Notes under the pieces: model-generated
What the model was told of the DNA's origin: nothing
What the model saw: only the letters and a program-made list of their open reading frames with translations
The model's database searches: none
Translations under genes and position numbers: made by a program
Shown: positions 12,781 through 25,748 of the stretch, piece after piece
How positions within the stretch are numbered: the first letter of the stretch is position 1
How the letters are laid out: the number at the start of each line of letters is the position of its first letter
Source of the DNA: Bursaphelenchus xylophilus
Lineage: Eukaryota; Nematoda; Chromadorea; Rhabditida; Aphelenchoididae
Assembly: GCA_904066235.2 (NCBI GenBank)
Contig: CAJFCV020000003.1
Span: 7,874,001-7,938,000, forward strand
Direction: 5' to 3'
DNA length: 64,000 bases

Positions 12781-14067
12781 ATGAGTAAACACGACGATCA
12801 AGACCCACTGCTGCCCACTTCGGCCAAACTTACCATCCCGCCACAGAAAAGACATGCCGCACAGAACAGTCAGAGCACGTTGAATTTCAAAATCTATGTG
12901 ATCACTTCCATGACTTTTCTTTGGACGGGATATACGTTATTAGTAAGACATACCCGATCGACCACTGGCAAAGATGAGGTGGGTTGTTATTCGACTTCGA
13001 TGCTTGAGCGTCTGAAATTTTAAAATTTGCAACTTTTTATGGGATTTTTGTATTTTCTTAGATGTACTCAGCCCCAACAGTCGTATGTCTCGCGGAATTG
13101 ATCAAGTTTTTCATTGCATTTATCCTCCTTTCCCACGACCACAAATACAATATGGGGGAGACCATTATCACCATCAAACGGGACTTCATCAACAAACCCA
13201 TGGATCTGGTCAAGATGTCTGTCCCTAGTATAACATATGCCCTCCAGAATAACCTCGATTTCGTGGCTTTATCAAATCTGAGCGCTGGAGTTTATCAGGT
13301 AAGTCTACATTTATAAATTATTGTTATGGATATCGTTTTATGACCTACAATTTTGTTGTTTAGGTAACGACCCAGCTGAAAGTAGTCACAACTGCTTTGT
13401 TTATGATGGCATTTTTGGGGAGAAAGTTCTCAAGAACTCGTTGGGTTGCCATCTTTATGCTTTTCGCTGGAGTAGCGGCTGTCCAGGTAAATAATCTTAT
13501 GTTGACTTTTTACATGTTCATGTATTCTCTGCTTAACTTTTTTCTTTTTTACACCCTAAGGTAATATGTTTTTAGTTGAACAATATAGATCAGAATTCCT
13601 CAGCCGGGAAACCCAATGAGAATCCAGTGGTTGGATTGGTCGCTGTTCTAGCCACTTGTGTCACCGCTGGATTTGCTGGCGTTTATTTCGAGATGATGTT
13701 GAAAGATGGAACTCCAACTTCTCTGTGGATCCGGAATATGCAAATGTATTTCTGCGGAATCATCTCCACTGGAGTTGGGGTTCTCGCCAAAGACAGTGAG
13801 CATCTCCAAACCAAAGGATTCTTCCATGGGTATAATGCTGAGGTCTGGGCGATCGTTCTCTCTCTTTCTGTTGGCGGTATCTACATTTCGTTGGTAATGA
13901 AATATTTGGATAATCTTCACAAATCCTTTGCCTCGAGCATTTCCATCATCCTGGTGGTCCTCTTGTCCGTAATGTTGTTCGATTCTGTCTCGCTGGGGCT
14001 TTACTTCTTATTCGGGTCTCTGGTTGTATGTGGGGCTGTTGTTCTATACAACTCTGTCCCCGAATAG
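12781..14067 (+). CDS. UDP-galactose/UDP-N-acetylglucosamine Golgi transporter (SLC35A2/A3 family)
   Basis: Exons 12781-12978, 13062-13298, 13364-13486 and 13576-14067 give 349 residues, the usual length for SLC35A. These carriers exchange a cytosolic nucleotide sugar for UMP across the Golgi membrane, supplying glycosyltransferases. After a 38-residue hydrophilic cytosolic start the protein is almost entirely hydrophobic helices. Family signatures are visible: YALQNNLDFVALSNLSAGVYQ, then TTQLKVVTTALF, then GFAGVYFEMMLK and, near the end, KSFASSISIILVVLLS. The C-terminus is short. C. elegans has several paralogues (ugtp-1 and relatives) with overlapping substrates, so neither the symbol nor the exact sugar can be set from sequence. 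The gene ends 150 bases from the convergent M13-like gene, and 3' UTRs may overlap. Confidence 0.88.
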
Positions 14068-14221
14068 AAAAATAATAAGAAGGGCCGGTTGTAAACACGA
14101 GCACCGAAGATTTTTGTGATTTTCATGCATAATCCGACCGGTCAAATACGCTCAGAAGTATTTATTACATATCAAATCCCCTGTGTCTTAAAGAAAGTAA
14201 TGTACAATAAAGTATATGAAA

Positions 14222-17200
14222 TTAGAAGTCTAGAGTATCAAATGGATATCGGTTCTTGGCCAATACTGGACGAGCAAAGACATTACATTCAACGCTTATG
14301 TCCGGTCTGTATTCTGTCTCCGTAGGGCAATTAAATGCCATCGCGAATAAGGGGAAGTTGGAGAGAGCGGCCTTTACTCTCTTCTCGGTGGGTATCTCGG
14401 ATTTTGAAGCGAAAATACCGTACTCTGGTTGATTTTGGGCGCATATGAATTGTCCCACCGAGATAAACAAGAGCTGTTCGGTGGTCATTCGGCTCACTAA
14501 AGTTCCAGGAGGACGTTTACAGGGTCCGTAACGGATCACATAGTTGCGATGGGCGCGATAGGCTGATTGGATAGCTAAATAAAGTAGACTGGGGTATATT
14601 GTATTGGTGAAATATTTAAGAATTTTCTTAAATTAGTTTTTACCTTGAATATCGGATACGACTTCGTTTACTCTGACCAAATCTTCCACGCAATCATCGG
14701 TAATTCTGTTATGACAGCTCATTGTTTTGAGTCCAAGGTTGAAGCTTTTGTTCAAGCATTTGATACTCGCAACAAGCGATTCGTATTTGGGATCAGAATC
14801 ATCGAAATTGGCCAAATCTTCGATTTTGTAGGTCTTAGAGAGGTCTTCGATTTGGCTTCCGAAGATATCTAAAAAATGATGATTTCCACCTGGGTTTCCG
14901 AAAGTCGAGATTTAGGTTACAGAGTGTAAGTTACCGAATGCCTTTCCAATCTCTTTTCCAATCTTGATTCCGAATCTTCCCAGCCACACACTAGCCGGAG
15001 CTCTCTCCATTTCCACGCTGACAGCGATTAATAACGCTTGAATTTGGCTTTGAGTAGGCGTATTGCCATCGGGGAACTGAACAATATTCTCGTCAGTGGA
15101 GTTGTCAATCTGGTGGCTAACAACGTAATCGATGACATTCTCCCAATTATAAGCCAATTTCAATGTCTCAAGTTTTTTCAAATTGTTTTTCTTGATGTTT
15201 TCATCGACATTCATCGCAAACAGATGCTCCATAAATCCGTCGAATGTGAGATTAGTATACTCGCTCAGTTTTCTTACAAGCTCGGTCTTATCATCCTCAT
15301 CTAGATGTTTTAAATAGTCCAAAGCTTCATGTTGTTCATCCCTTAGATAATTGTTGAATTGACTTAAGGGCATTCCACCACAAGTGTACTTGAAAAAGTC
15401 CAAGCATGGTCTGTAGGTCAGATCTAACCGCTCTTCAATGTAATCGGCTAATTTCTGCGCTTCCTCTGATTGATCAATTACTGGGGGATTCAACTTCATT
15501 GACCATTGTTCAGGCTTTACGAACACTGAAAGAAGATTTTTAGTTGTGTATCTGCGATTTTTAATAGTTGTGTTATATAATGTTGATTAAAATTGCCTTC
15601 GAAATCGGCGACGGGCCAAATGTTGCATTGAGGTTTGAGTGAGCATTCGTATTGGTTGATAAAACCATAGAATTCACGTAAATGAATGGGAGTTCCTCGA
15701 TCCGAACATCTGCGTTCTTTTTGAAAAGCGAGGAAAAAGTTTCGTGCTTCTGTGGAGAACACCGTAGGCTTATGACCATAGGCTTGACGGTGTTGGAAAG
15801 CAGAGAATGCGGTTTGGAGAGCTGAAACATAATTTGTATTAGATTCAATGTGAACTGAAGATGCTGATGATAATAGATTCTTAGGGGTTCATTTCGAAAT
15901 TCGATGTCATTTTGAATTTTCAAACAGCCCGTAAGCTTTGAAAATTATTTCTTTATTCGTTGCAAAACAACTCCATTTTATTCACGTTCCATGGAAGTCG
16001 AGAGCAGCCCCCTCCGGAGGCCTCTCTCCCATGCGCTTTCCCTTTCACAAAGCGAAAAAAGAGAAGTGGAGCCCGTGCAGCGATGTCCGAGTGGTTAAGG
16101 AGATGGACTTGAAATCCATTGGGCTTTGCCCGCGCAGGTTCGAACCCTGCTCGCTGCGACTCACTTTTTGCAAGTTTTTTGGACTCAAATGTTTGAACAG
16201 ACAATTCAAAATTGCTTACCAAGGTAATCATAGGACCTTGCTGTGGACAAGAATTTGTCCACGAAATATTTTTGCGTCAAACATTTGGCCTGACTCTCAG
16301 CAAACGCATCGAAATCCTCTCGTTTTGCCGCTTTTCCAATCGAATTCCAGAGTAAGCGAGCGATTTCATAGCCAACAGTCGCATAAAAGGTTGGATCGTC
16401 AAGTTCCTCGGTCCATTTGAAGTGGGTTAGGATGTTTGCACTGAGTCTTAGTGGATAACAAGCCAGCTAAATCATGATAGAACTTAATTTATATTTTGTT
16501 TACCTTCTGCTCGGCTCCAGTCAAAGCATCATTGATCTTATAGGCGGTCAAAGCTTTGACAAATCCCCATTTACTCTCTGGTTTATGAGAGTTGAGAGTG
16601 CGGACGACATCAGAGAGCTTGTCCAAAGCGTTTGGAGCGTGGAATTGAATGCAGAAATCGGGGATAACAGAGACTAATTTCTGGTTTAGTTCGGGATCTT
16701 TGAGGTCCAGCTGATGAAGAAGCTCCTGAAACAACTATATTCGATAACTACCACATTTACCTACCACGACAGTCATTTTGATGTCGTAGAAAACATCCTC
16801 GATCCGCTGATCCAAAGTTTCTCGTTCAGTGCCGGAGGGCAAGAGCTCATCTTCCAGCAATTTGCTCACCGTTTTCGTCCAACTCTTTTGAATGGCGTCA
16901 TTGCAGTCGAATCCGGCTAGTTCATCGTACTTTTGATCTATTATTTTGTAAACCACCGCCTTGAGATAAGCTTGGATGACCTCAGGGGATGTGTTATCGA
17001 AGGCTGCTGGATGTTCGCCTGGGGCATAATATACAAAAGTGTCGTTCAAGAGGGACGAATCGATGATTTTATACTTGGCCACATACTCCAAATAGGCGTT
17101 GAAGTAATGATTATCGGCAAAACTGAAAAAAATAAAAATAAAATGATCTCTGATCTCAGACAAAACTAGTATTATTTGTAAAATATAATGTTATTTTTTA

Positions 17201-18204
17201 GGCTTTTTCTGTTATAGCATACCTTGTCAAGTCCCATTTCTTCTCCCTTTCCTCAACCAGCCTCTTCTCGAACTTCAAAATCTGATTGATCAAGGCGTCA
17301 CTCATCTGAAGTCCCTTTACCGTTCTCTTCACTTCCTCTGCGTCCTCGAAAACCGCGGAATAATTCCGTTGCGCAATCAGCACTTCCCTCCAAACTGAGC
17401 GTTTTCTGAAGTCGGTAGCGTGTTGGATAAAGAAGTCATAGTTAAAGTTGAGATTGAGGAAAGCGGCCGTTACAGCGAAGGCCTCGGGGAATTCTTGACG
17501 CTTCAGATACGGACGGATTACGGTATTGTATTGGTCGATGTAGGGTTGGAGAAAGTCTTTCCGACTTGGTCTTTTGGTATTCCGGCATAGGGATACGAGG
17601 GTTTTAAGATCACTTAATGGTCCCTGGAAAGAGAAGTATCAGAAAAATGGATGTCGTATTCGAAATTGGGAGTGCTCCAGGCCGACAGTTTAAATTTTCT
17701 TCAAATTTGGGATTAATGCGTTGTTTAGTTTACAAATCATATTCTCAAAATGTTGGGCTGGGATACGACGACTTCCAACACTTACTTGCTGAGCATTTTC
17801 GATCGTATTCTTGGCAATCACGTACTGTGGATCCATCAACGAGCATCCCGCGTACCCAGAGAAGTTGGCACATTGATCCGCCTTGTAGGGCACATTAACG
17901 CCTAAAGGACCAATCCCAAAGGCATTTAGAAGACTGTACAACACTAAACCCAAAACTGTTCTATTGTCACTTTACTGGCCAGTGCGCTCGAAAAGTGATG
18001 GAAATTGCGGTGGAAAGCAAAATAAAATATGAAAAGTTTGTTTCAAAGTTAAACAATAACTTTGAAGATTAAAGCCAAAGTAATATGAGCCAAAAGTTTG
18101 ATAGAACAGAAAAGGTAGATGCGAAAAGTTACTCCATAAATCGACTTACAAACTCCAGTAAACGCAAGGACACTGGCAACAATCAGAATTGTATTCGTAT
18201 TCAT
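14222..18204 (-). CDS. Secreted double-domain M13 (neprilysin-like) pseudopeptidase
   Basis: Minus-strand exons, 5' to 3': 18204-18150, 17943-17786, 17623-17223, 17122-16765, 16725-16504, 16466-16220, 15821-15597, 15525-14935, 14868-14644 and 14574-14222, giving 944 residues. A signal peptide (MNTNTILIVASVLAF) starts it. Domain 1 runs from the DQCANFSGYAGC motif to the C-terminal CNIW (about residue 546). Domain 2 restarts with PCLDFFKYTCGG and ends with the AYRAH, MTTEQLLFISV and ECNVF motifs of the M13 C-terminus. M13 enzymes are zinc ectopeptidases needing HExxH. Here the corresponding sites read YEIAR (domain 1) and KEIGK (domain 2), so neither can bind zinc normally. Domain 2 is also short between its N-terminal and active-site motifs. 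The link between domains uses a GC-AG intron (15526-15596); if that is wrong, these are two neighbouring genes. Likely a binding or decoy protein. Confidence 0.8.
16077..16158 (+). tRNA. tRNA-Ser (anticodon TGA)
   Basis: An 82-base cloverleaf with a long variable arm. The acceptor stem GCAGCGA pairs with TCGCTGC (16151-16157). The anticodon stem-loop is GGACTTGAAATCC with anticodon TGA, reading UCA. The internal B box GGTTCGAACCC is intact. It lies on the plus strand inside the intron at 15822-16219 of the minus-strand M13-like gene. Confidence 0.96.
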
Positions 18205-18896
18205 CTTTCGCTCACCTCATCAGTCGACCAAAGACAAAAGTTCAATTCCAATTTCACCTCTGTAATTGGGTTTAATCAAAAAGTCAAGTAAAAAAAGTTT
18301 AGTAACTACAATCTTTTTGCGGTAAGTTGTGCTCTGAGCATTGTGGGACAGAAACCTACAAAAATATTGGCATTAAAGAGGCACGTAGCCCTAGGGAATC
18401 AGTAAAAGTTTACCGAAAATACCCTTCCTTCTCCGGTTTAAAGAAAATATCAAGAAAAGGAGGGGGTCGATGGAGCGAGTTGAAAGACCGACTCCATTTT
18501 AATGTTTATGAGGAAATCATGCTTGCTGTGGGTGAACGTGCCATGCGGTTGATAAACATTACACTTAATCCAGATAATGGTATTACACGATAAACTTATT
18601 TCTGGTTGAATTCTGGAATTCGAAGACGCTTTTCACTCGAACCTCGCCAGGGCATTCCACGCCTCACAATTTTGAATCAGTTCTGCACAACTTTTACCTT
18701 ATCACGGACAATATAACTTCTTCCCAATAATCAAACCCACATTCCTTTATTTTCATTCACAAATACCCGTTTTATTAATCGATATGAGATCTGTTAAAAT
18801 ATTCACCAATTCTTACATTACAACCAGGTTAAAATCGCTACAATCTCTAATAAAATGAAAATTTAAATCAAATGTTAAAGTGATTTGATATGAACG
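18205..18896. other. Short intergenic between M13-like promoter and polh-1 3' end
   Basis: About 690 bases. The left part is the promoter side of the minus-strand M13-like gene and the right part is the 3' UTR side of the minus-strand polymerase eta gene, which has TTTATT (reverse AATAAA) near 18747. An 88-codon plus-strand frame at 18327-18593 has no recognisable features and is not called. Confidence 0.45.
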
Positions 18897-21830
18897 CTAC
18901 TGTTTGCTAGTTCCAAGGCCAGTTGGGACATTGTTTAATCTACGGATCTTCTTATTCTTGAGTCTTTCTTTCCATTCTCTGTCCAGATCATCAAAGAGTG
19001 AGTACCTGATCTCCCTCTGATTTTCTTCCTTCGGCGGGGAGTTCTCCTTTTCCAGTCCATACTTCCGTCGGATTTCTAAGCGAATCTCCGGAGTCATTTC
19101 TTGGATTATACCAGGGTCGAGCTGATCATATTCTTCGGGAAATCCAAAGGCGGCCAGTTTATCTTCAGTGGGTTCAGACTTTTTTGGAGAGAAATCGTGG
19201 CCAACTGGAGGTATGGAATAATCGATATTGAAGTCGCCGAGATCTTCCGTAAGAGGCATGGGACAATCTCCATATTCGGCAAATGTTGGGCTCGGGGTTA
19301 GCTCGCGGAGTGGTTCTCCTAAAACGGTATAAGAAAGTCATCAGGGAAAGTAATAGAAAGTGTGAATCATAACCTCCATATCACTTACTTTTGAGCAATT
19401 TTGGTGGCCTCGTATCGCAAGAGGCACCTTGTTTGCTTTCTGCGTCACTTATAAGCATTTCGAGCAATTCCAACGCTTAAAAAGACATTTCTACACTACT
19501 TTGAGTCATCGATAACACACTTACAGCTCATTCTCTTCTTCGTTCGGCATGAAGGTCCCGGACTATCCTCTTCGTCAAAATCCAGACTTTCATCTCGCAT
19601 TGGAACGGGGAATCCAACTTCCGCATCACTTGATGGACGTGCAAATGGATCCTCTGGATCAGGAAGATTGTCCAAACTTATATCCATACCATCCATAGGA
19701 ACTGGCTTATCCGGTAATTTATGCATTTCGTCGTCTCCTCGGGCACATTCCACTTCCAGGATCTCAATTTCATCATCCAGGGGATCTTTTATTTCAGGAA
19801 TCTTCTTTTTATTCAGCCATTTTTCCAGTCCAGTCGATTGATTTTGTTTTTTGGTCGATGCTGGTTTATTCTTTAAAATCTGAACACCTTCCTCATGGTT
19901 AACGTCACCGCCATCTTCACTGTCCAACTCAATAACTTCATTATCTTCCACATGGACCGTTTTGACCACCGGTTTCTTCAAAAACCGCGATAAACTTTGA
20001 TTATTCTCCGCTTTCTTCATCTTCTCCTTTTGTTTCTTGTTCTTTCTACCATTTTTGACTTCCTTCCTTTCTTTCGTTGCCTCTATCATTCGTTGATAAA
20101 CCGGAGCAGGCCTTGGAATTGGACGGACATCCATATCTTCTACGGCAACCTTGAAATAATCGGAGATCAAGCTAACATCTGAGGGAACCGGCTCGAATCC
20201 TGACACGCTGAGGCCAATGTGTGTGATTGGAGTGGCCCTACGGAAGAAACAATTCAATTAGCCAAAGATTTCCTTACCATTCAACAACTTTCTCTTTACC
20301 GTAGAGATCAGTAAAAAACTTTTTCATCATCAAATTGAAGGTCTTGATCGGTTCTCCGTGCCCATAACAACCAGGGATCGTCAGAGTTTTCGTTTTTCTT
20401 CTTCCTTGAATGATCACAGTCACTTCCATCTTTTTTCCAATTCGTTTGTACTATAAACCAAGTTTTAGTCTCTAAACTAAGGTCAAAATTTTACCTTGTT
20501 CTTGTCAGAAAGGCACTTATTAACAAAGACCTTCGCCATTCTCTCCGTAAAGTCCCAGAGCTCCTCCTTGGCCAGACTAGTATTCTGCTTCGACAAGGAC
20601 AACTGTTTACAAAACAGTCTATCAGCCACTGGTTCATCTTCAAACCCATACGACAATTGACGAAGTTTCTCTATTCCATAACGAAAATGTTGTCTTAAAA
20701 CATCATCAGGGACAGATTGAAGATCTCCGAGATTCTAAATATATAATCAAAAAGGAAAAACTAACAGGACTTACCTTTACATTGAGCTTGTCGACAATTT
20801 CTTGCCCATAGAGACCTCCAAGTCCTCGGAATTCCTTCAAATTCGTAGATTTCACCATATCTTCGATCTTGTAAACTGGTAAAACTGTCAAAGCATTAGG
20901 CTTGTTCATCCCACAAACGACTTTAGCCAGCATCTAAAATTTGGACATTACACTTCCCATAAAAATGGATCAAAAAAATATAAAAGAAATAATTTCAACC
21001 TTATTCATGCCAACGCCAGCTGAACATTCATAGCCAGTAAGCTTTTTGATCTGTAAACATAACTGTGCAGCTACAAAGGTGCCAACCAGAAGATGAAGAT
21101 TCAAATCCGAGTTTTCACTCATCTCTTTGATGTTCTCGGCCAAAGGCGTCCTCGGATAAATATAGACGTTTTTTAGAATGTCGGGAGGAGTCTAAACAAT
21201 GATAACCAAATTGAAATCCACTTACTTCACTTTTGAGAACATCAATAAACCCTTGACTGTTGATAACTCGATGCGTTACAACCGAGAGGTCAATATAACA
21301 CTCGTCAACGGAAGCCCTCTCAATAATTGCATCTGCTCCACAAAACTCGGCGACTGTCTCAAAAATCTTGGCACTTTCCTCGCTAAAAATGAAAATAAAA
21401 AGCACAGGAGTCGACGAAAAAAGAAAAGGGGTGAGGACGGACCAAGCCAATGTTCCAGTGGTCAAAAACATTAATTTGTACAACTTACTAATGATACTCC
21501 AGGTTAGCCAATTCAATCCCTTCATATTGAGGTACCCGAGAAAGTTTAACATCTGGACAGGCTTGACGGGCTTCGGCCAGACGAAAACCTTTCTTCACAC
21601 CCATTTTCCTGGCTTCATAACTCGAGGAGAGAATGCTGAAAGCGCAACAATAAATTTAGTAACGACAATCGAATACAATAAAATTTATCTTACAGATCTC
21701 GATGCCCATACTGGCAAACGACCGTCGGTTGTCCCACAAGCTCCGGATTCAACTTTCGAGCGACTTGTACGTAAAAACAGTCCACATCCAACAGACAGAT
21801 GACCCGTTGATAGGCAAACAATCCTTCCAT
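18897..21830 (-). CDS. polh-1: DNA polymerase eta (Y-family translesion polymerase)
   Basis: Minus-strand exons 21830-21694, 21635-21489, 21382-21226, 21191-21000, 20933-20775, 20734-20495, 20450-20278, 20237-19525, 19475-19389 and 19318-18897 give 808 residues. The enzyme copies past UV and other lesions in the nucleus. The N-terminal DVDCFYVQV (first catalytic Asp, D15) and SVDECYIDL (Asp/Glu pair) are intact, as are SYEARKMGV and the helix-hairpin-helix region KSTNLKEFRGLGG. The little-finger domain follows. The C-terminal third is acidic and probably disordered. It holds QSLSRFLKK, resembling the non-canonical PCNA-binding motif of human pol eta, and near the end LDPGIIQEMTPEIRLEI, which resembles a UBM ubiquitin-binding motif with Thr-Pro in place of Leu-Pro. 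No zinc-finger UBZ is seen. The donor at 20999 (GTTGAA) is weak. It is longer than I would expect for a nematode pol eta because of the tail. Confidence 0.9.
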
Positions 21831-22733
21831 TCGCAGCAAGGTTAGTATAGTTAATATAGCTCGATATAAAGATAAATATACAGTAAATAGTAAACTTTAT
21901 ACGGTAGAACAGTAGTGCACCCAATTGGCCAAGTGCGGGAAAATCTCAAAACCTCGAGGATTTGAAATGAAATTTTTCATCCCTTTTGCGCCAAAAGGCA
22001 GAATGCCGAAAACTTTGCGAGAATTACCGAAAGCGCGGGGAATTCAAAGCGCATTTTTTGAAAAAAATAAAAATTTCACGCAATTTTCGCGCAAAACTCG
22101 TTTCCTCAAGAGTAAGGTCGACTCTCATTTTCTGTGTTATCATTTTTTGCATTTTTTTTTTATTTTTTCGTATAGCGAACATCGATTTGACTCATCTCTG
22201 ATATTACACATGTGCTCTTTTTGTTATTGCAACGGGCCCAAGGGTTTGTTGACTCAAAATGGGGCTCCCTTTTTGGATTTTTGAGGTGTACGGGGATTTT
22301 AAAGTTTTGTTTTTAATATAGTTCAATTGTTTTTTGTTCTATTGATTATGTTATACTTATTGCTAACCGTAAAAAAGCGTATTTTGATTGTTTCTTTTTG
22401 CCATTCTGAAGATTATGTTTGCTTGGTCTTATTTGTCAAACGAAAACACTATTATGATAAGAGTTTTATATACGGATTCCAATGAAAACACATTCCTCAT
22501 CTAAAGTAATATAAATCAACGGCTTTTCTTTTGTCGCGCCTTGTGAATATTGAATTTCCAGTTCCAAAGGCTGTCTTTGAACGTTTTTTCTCGCGGTCCT
22601 CAATTTCAAATTAAATTCTTTTTTTGCAATCTCATAACAGGAGTTTCTGTTCGCCGATTGACGTGGCCTTTCGAAAGATCTGAAGGAGAATATTATTCCG
22701 AATTTTTTTGATCAATCGAATATTTTCAGCAAA
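21831..22733. other. Divergent promoter region, polh-1 and TBC1D23-like gene
   Basis: About 900 bases between two divergently transcribed genes. It is AT-rich, with a GC-richer, CG-containing patch near 21935-22110. No exon is supportable. It ends with acceptor TTTTCAG at 22723-22729, four bases before the TBC1D23-like ATG, a likely trans-splice site. Confidence 0.5.
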
Positions 22734-25320
22734 ATGACGTCGGCTTCATCGCTGGCGGACGATGCCGAACTATTGAACCTAAATGAAAGCGGAGCCACAA
22801 GTGATGAATGGGTCAAAGATCTCAGTGAATCCTCGGATTCCGCTTCTACAAATGTTGGAAACAACAATTTTGAGAAGGTGGAGTCGCTGTCTCAACGATG
22901 GGAAGTGAGTATGCTTTCTTGGTTTTTGTCTTTGGGTTTTAGGTATAAGTCGTCATGGTGAATGTAATTAGTGTCACTGTTGCGCTTCGGGTAGTCAATT
23001 TTTTTTGTTTTTAGGGCCTTCTCGGAGTCCGCAATAGGCCTGACCCTTTGTTGGATTGGGATCAGCTTTACAATCTGAAGAATCAAGCTATTCTTCGAAA
23101 GGATACCAGAAAAATGTTCGAAGGCCTACATAATTGCAAAATACCTGCCCATGAAGTCGAAAGTCTAATCACACTCTACTGTAAGAAGCGCCATGTGGAG
23201 TATACCACTGGAAATGGTTGGTTGGATATCATAAAGATCTTATTGCACGTCGACTTTGATCCTTCCACATTGTATAATGTCTTCTATTCAATCACAACCA
23301 AATACATTCCAAGGTAAGCTTTTATATACCATTCCATCTTGTTTTGGAAGAAGAGCTAATTACACTTCGACTTTTAGGTATTCGGACACAAATGGAAAGG
23401 TTTATGATCTATTCCGCCTGATATTACAGTATCATGATCCTCAGCTATGTTCATTCTTAGACTCTCGCAAAATTCAGCCCCATCATTATGCCAAGGACTG
23501 GTTCACAAGCCTGATGTCGACCAGTTTGACTCCAGATGTCTGCCGATGCGTGTGGGATCTTTATTTCCAGCAGGTAAGAGCTGATCAGTATAATAAATAG
23601 AATCGCTATTTTTTATAAATTTTTTTTATCGAATTTTTTCACCATACCTTATAAACTATTTTTGTTTTAGGGAGATCCTTTCCTCCTGTTCTTCATAGCT
23701 CTCTCTTTTCTCCAATGTGCCAAGGATAAAATCATGAAGTTGAAAGATCGAGAAGAAGTCATCGATATGATTGCGGTCTCCCCTCGAGATATGTCGGTTG
23801 ACGATATTCCTGACCTATTCGATGTGTGCGTGGTAACAATGAACTACACTCCCATTTCATTGAGGCGTGATTTCCATTGCCTTTTATTCGGTGCCAATCT
23901 TGTCGATGATTTTACCGACTTCCCATTGAATCGGATCATTTGTCTGCCAGTATCAGCGGGAGAAGTTTACAAGAGAGTGATTGATTTGAATGTAAATGCG
24001 CCTGTGGTGAGTATCTTGTTTTGTTTTTAAGCGTATTAGATCGTTCTTCTTGTCAAGGGTAATATTAATTTTTTATTTTTTCAGCAGCTCTTCAATTACT
24101 TTGTCATCGATACCCGACCACATAATATCTTTGTCAACGGTGCTATTCTTGGTGCGTATAATCTAAATGGTCAGCTAATCATTGATGAACCCGAGAACTT
24201 CCGAATTGCGATGACGTCACTTTTGCAATTTAAACAGAACACTCATCCAAAAGATCATATTTGCTTTATTGGGTCAGGAGACGCGGAAGAAGACGCTACG
24301 ATGTTGATGGTCATCTCGAGATTCCTCCAACAGAACATTGCCAACATCAGTTATGTGGATGGTGGATTCAAAGCGGTCCATTTAATGCTCAAGGAAATGA
24401 ATGCTCTAAACAAATTGAACAATCATTTGATTCCAGAGAAGTGTTTGGAGTGTTGTAGCAAAGGAGGAGAGCCGCAATTGGTGAGAAAAATAGATTATGG
24501 GCATTATTAGTATTATAATAGACTACATATAATATAACCTTTGTTTCAGAGTATGATGGAGAAGATGAAGCGAGCCGTTCAAGCCAAGAAGGAAGCTATT
24601 ACCACTGCCGTTTCAGGAATGGTCGAATCGACGAGTCAAGGGAACTTCAAACATGCCAAACCGTCAGATCGAAGCAGTGGAAAACGATATAAGAATATGC
24701 AAGGCGTGTTTACCATCAATAATTCGGAGTCAGAATCCGATGGAGATGAAGATATGGGAACGGGAATTGTACAATCAAGCAAGGAAAAGGTAAGAGAGCG
24801 ATCAGAAACAGATAGATAGATATCTTTTTGATATTGTACTAGATGACTTGTGTCTTTTTTCATTATATTTGTTTTCTAGAAAAAGTGGAGCGATGTTATC
24901 AAACAACCAGACGTCTTTAAGTATTTCGAAGGTCACGAAGTGTTCCAGGACAAGTCTCACACGAAATGCTACGTAGTTGTTACATATTCTCATCTCATGG
25001 TATATCACAACGAGGGAGACGGATTGGTCAAGTTAACTGCGCAACACTCACTCCCGTCAATTGTAAGAGTAACATCAAAGAAGAAGGTTCCAGAATTCCT
25101 AACTTTCAAGGTAAATTTTATCTTTTTTTGGAGATTGTATTGTTTTAGACAACAATTGATACATGACTTTTAGTTTGGCTACGAGAATGCTTTCGGAGAG
25201 ACCCAGATCACTCGAGTCCACTGTTTCCTCCTGGCTAAGTCCGGCGACTGTGCCCAAGCCATAAAACAAGTGATGAATCGAGTCAACGACCCCAATCTTG
25301 CCTCTCCATCCAGTTCATAG
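22734..25320 (+). CDS. TBC1D23-like Golgi adaptor (TBC and rhodanese-like domains)
   Basis: Exons 22734-22904, 23015-23313, 23378-23573, 23671-24006, 24085-24480, 24550-24789, 24880-25110 and 25174-25320 give 671 residues, close to the roughly 690 of human TBC1D23. That protein links endosome-derived vesicles to golgins 97/245 at the trans-Golgi and binds the WASH complex. An acidic start (1-57) is followed by a TBC domain starting GLLGVRNRPDPLLDWD, with no recognisable Arg-finger motif, as expected for this catalytically dead member. Next comes a rhodanese-like domain (FVIDTRPHNIF ... HICFIGSGDAEED), a basic and Ser-rich linker with acidic SESESDGDED, and a C-terminal beta-rich domain (VFKYFEGHEVFQDKS). 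The exon at 24085 begins at a CAGCAG acceptor, so splicing may include or skip one Gln. Poly(A) signal AATAAA at 25597. Confidence 0.85.
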
Positions 25321-25748
25321 CAAGTATAATGTCATGAATAATATACATACACTTTTAATATTTTAGAATTTCAGTCATAATTCAGAGTTTGATAGTCCGA
25401 TTTTATAGATCCCCGCTTTATTCGAACCTTTCTGATGTTAGTAATGAACAAAGAAAGGTCTTGTAAATATACAGGTCAATAATGTAAGCCTTCCAAATTA
25501 TTATAAAATTGTTTTATAGCTAATGTATATGTTGTTTCACTAATCCTTGTATCAATTTTACTATCCTAGTCACTGAAAAAAACATTCACTTGAGAAAATA
25601 AAAGTATTTATTTTTAATTTTCGGGTTTTGGTGATTTTTTTGGATTTTAATATGCAAATTTGAATAATTGAAATGAATTTGGAGGCCGGATTTTAGATCA
25701 CTTATTAGAATAGTTTCGCTCCGCACGGTCGAATTCTTGGAGCGCTTG
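25321..25748. other. 3' UTR and short promoter before the receptor-like phosphatase gene
   Basis: AT-rich. It contains the AATAAA of the TBC1D23-like gene and, at 25691-25697, a TTTTAG acceptor that may be the trans-splice site of the next gene. No coding exon. Confidence 0.45.

Noticed and set aside
18327..18593. 88-codon plus-strand frame between two minus-strand genes
   Set aside because: No motif, no splice context; length is within chance for this composition.
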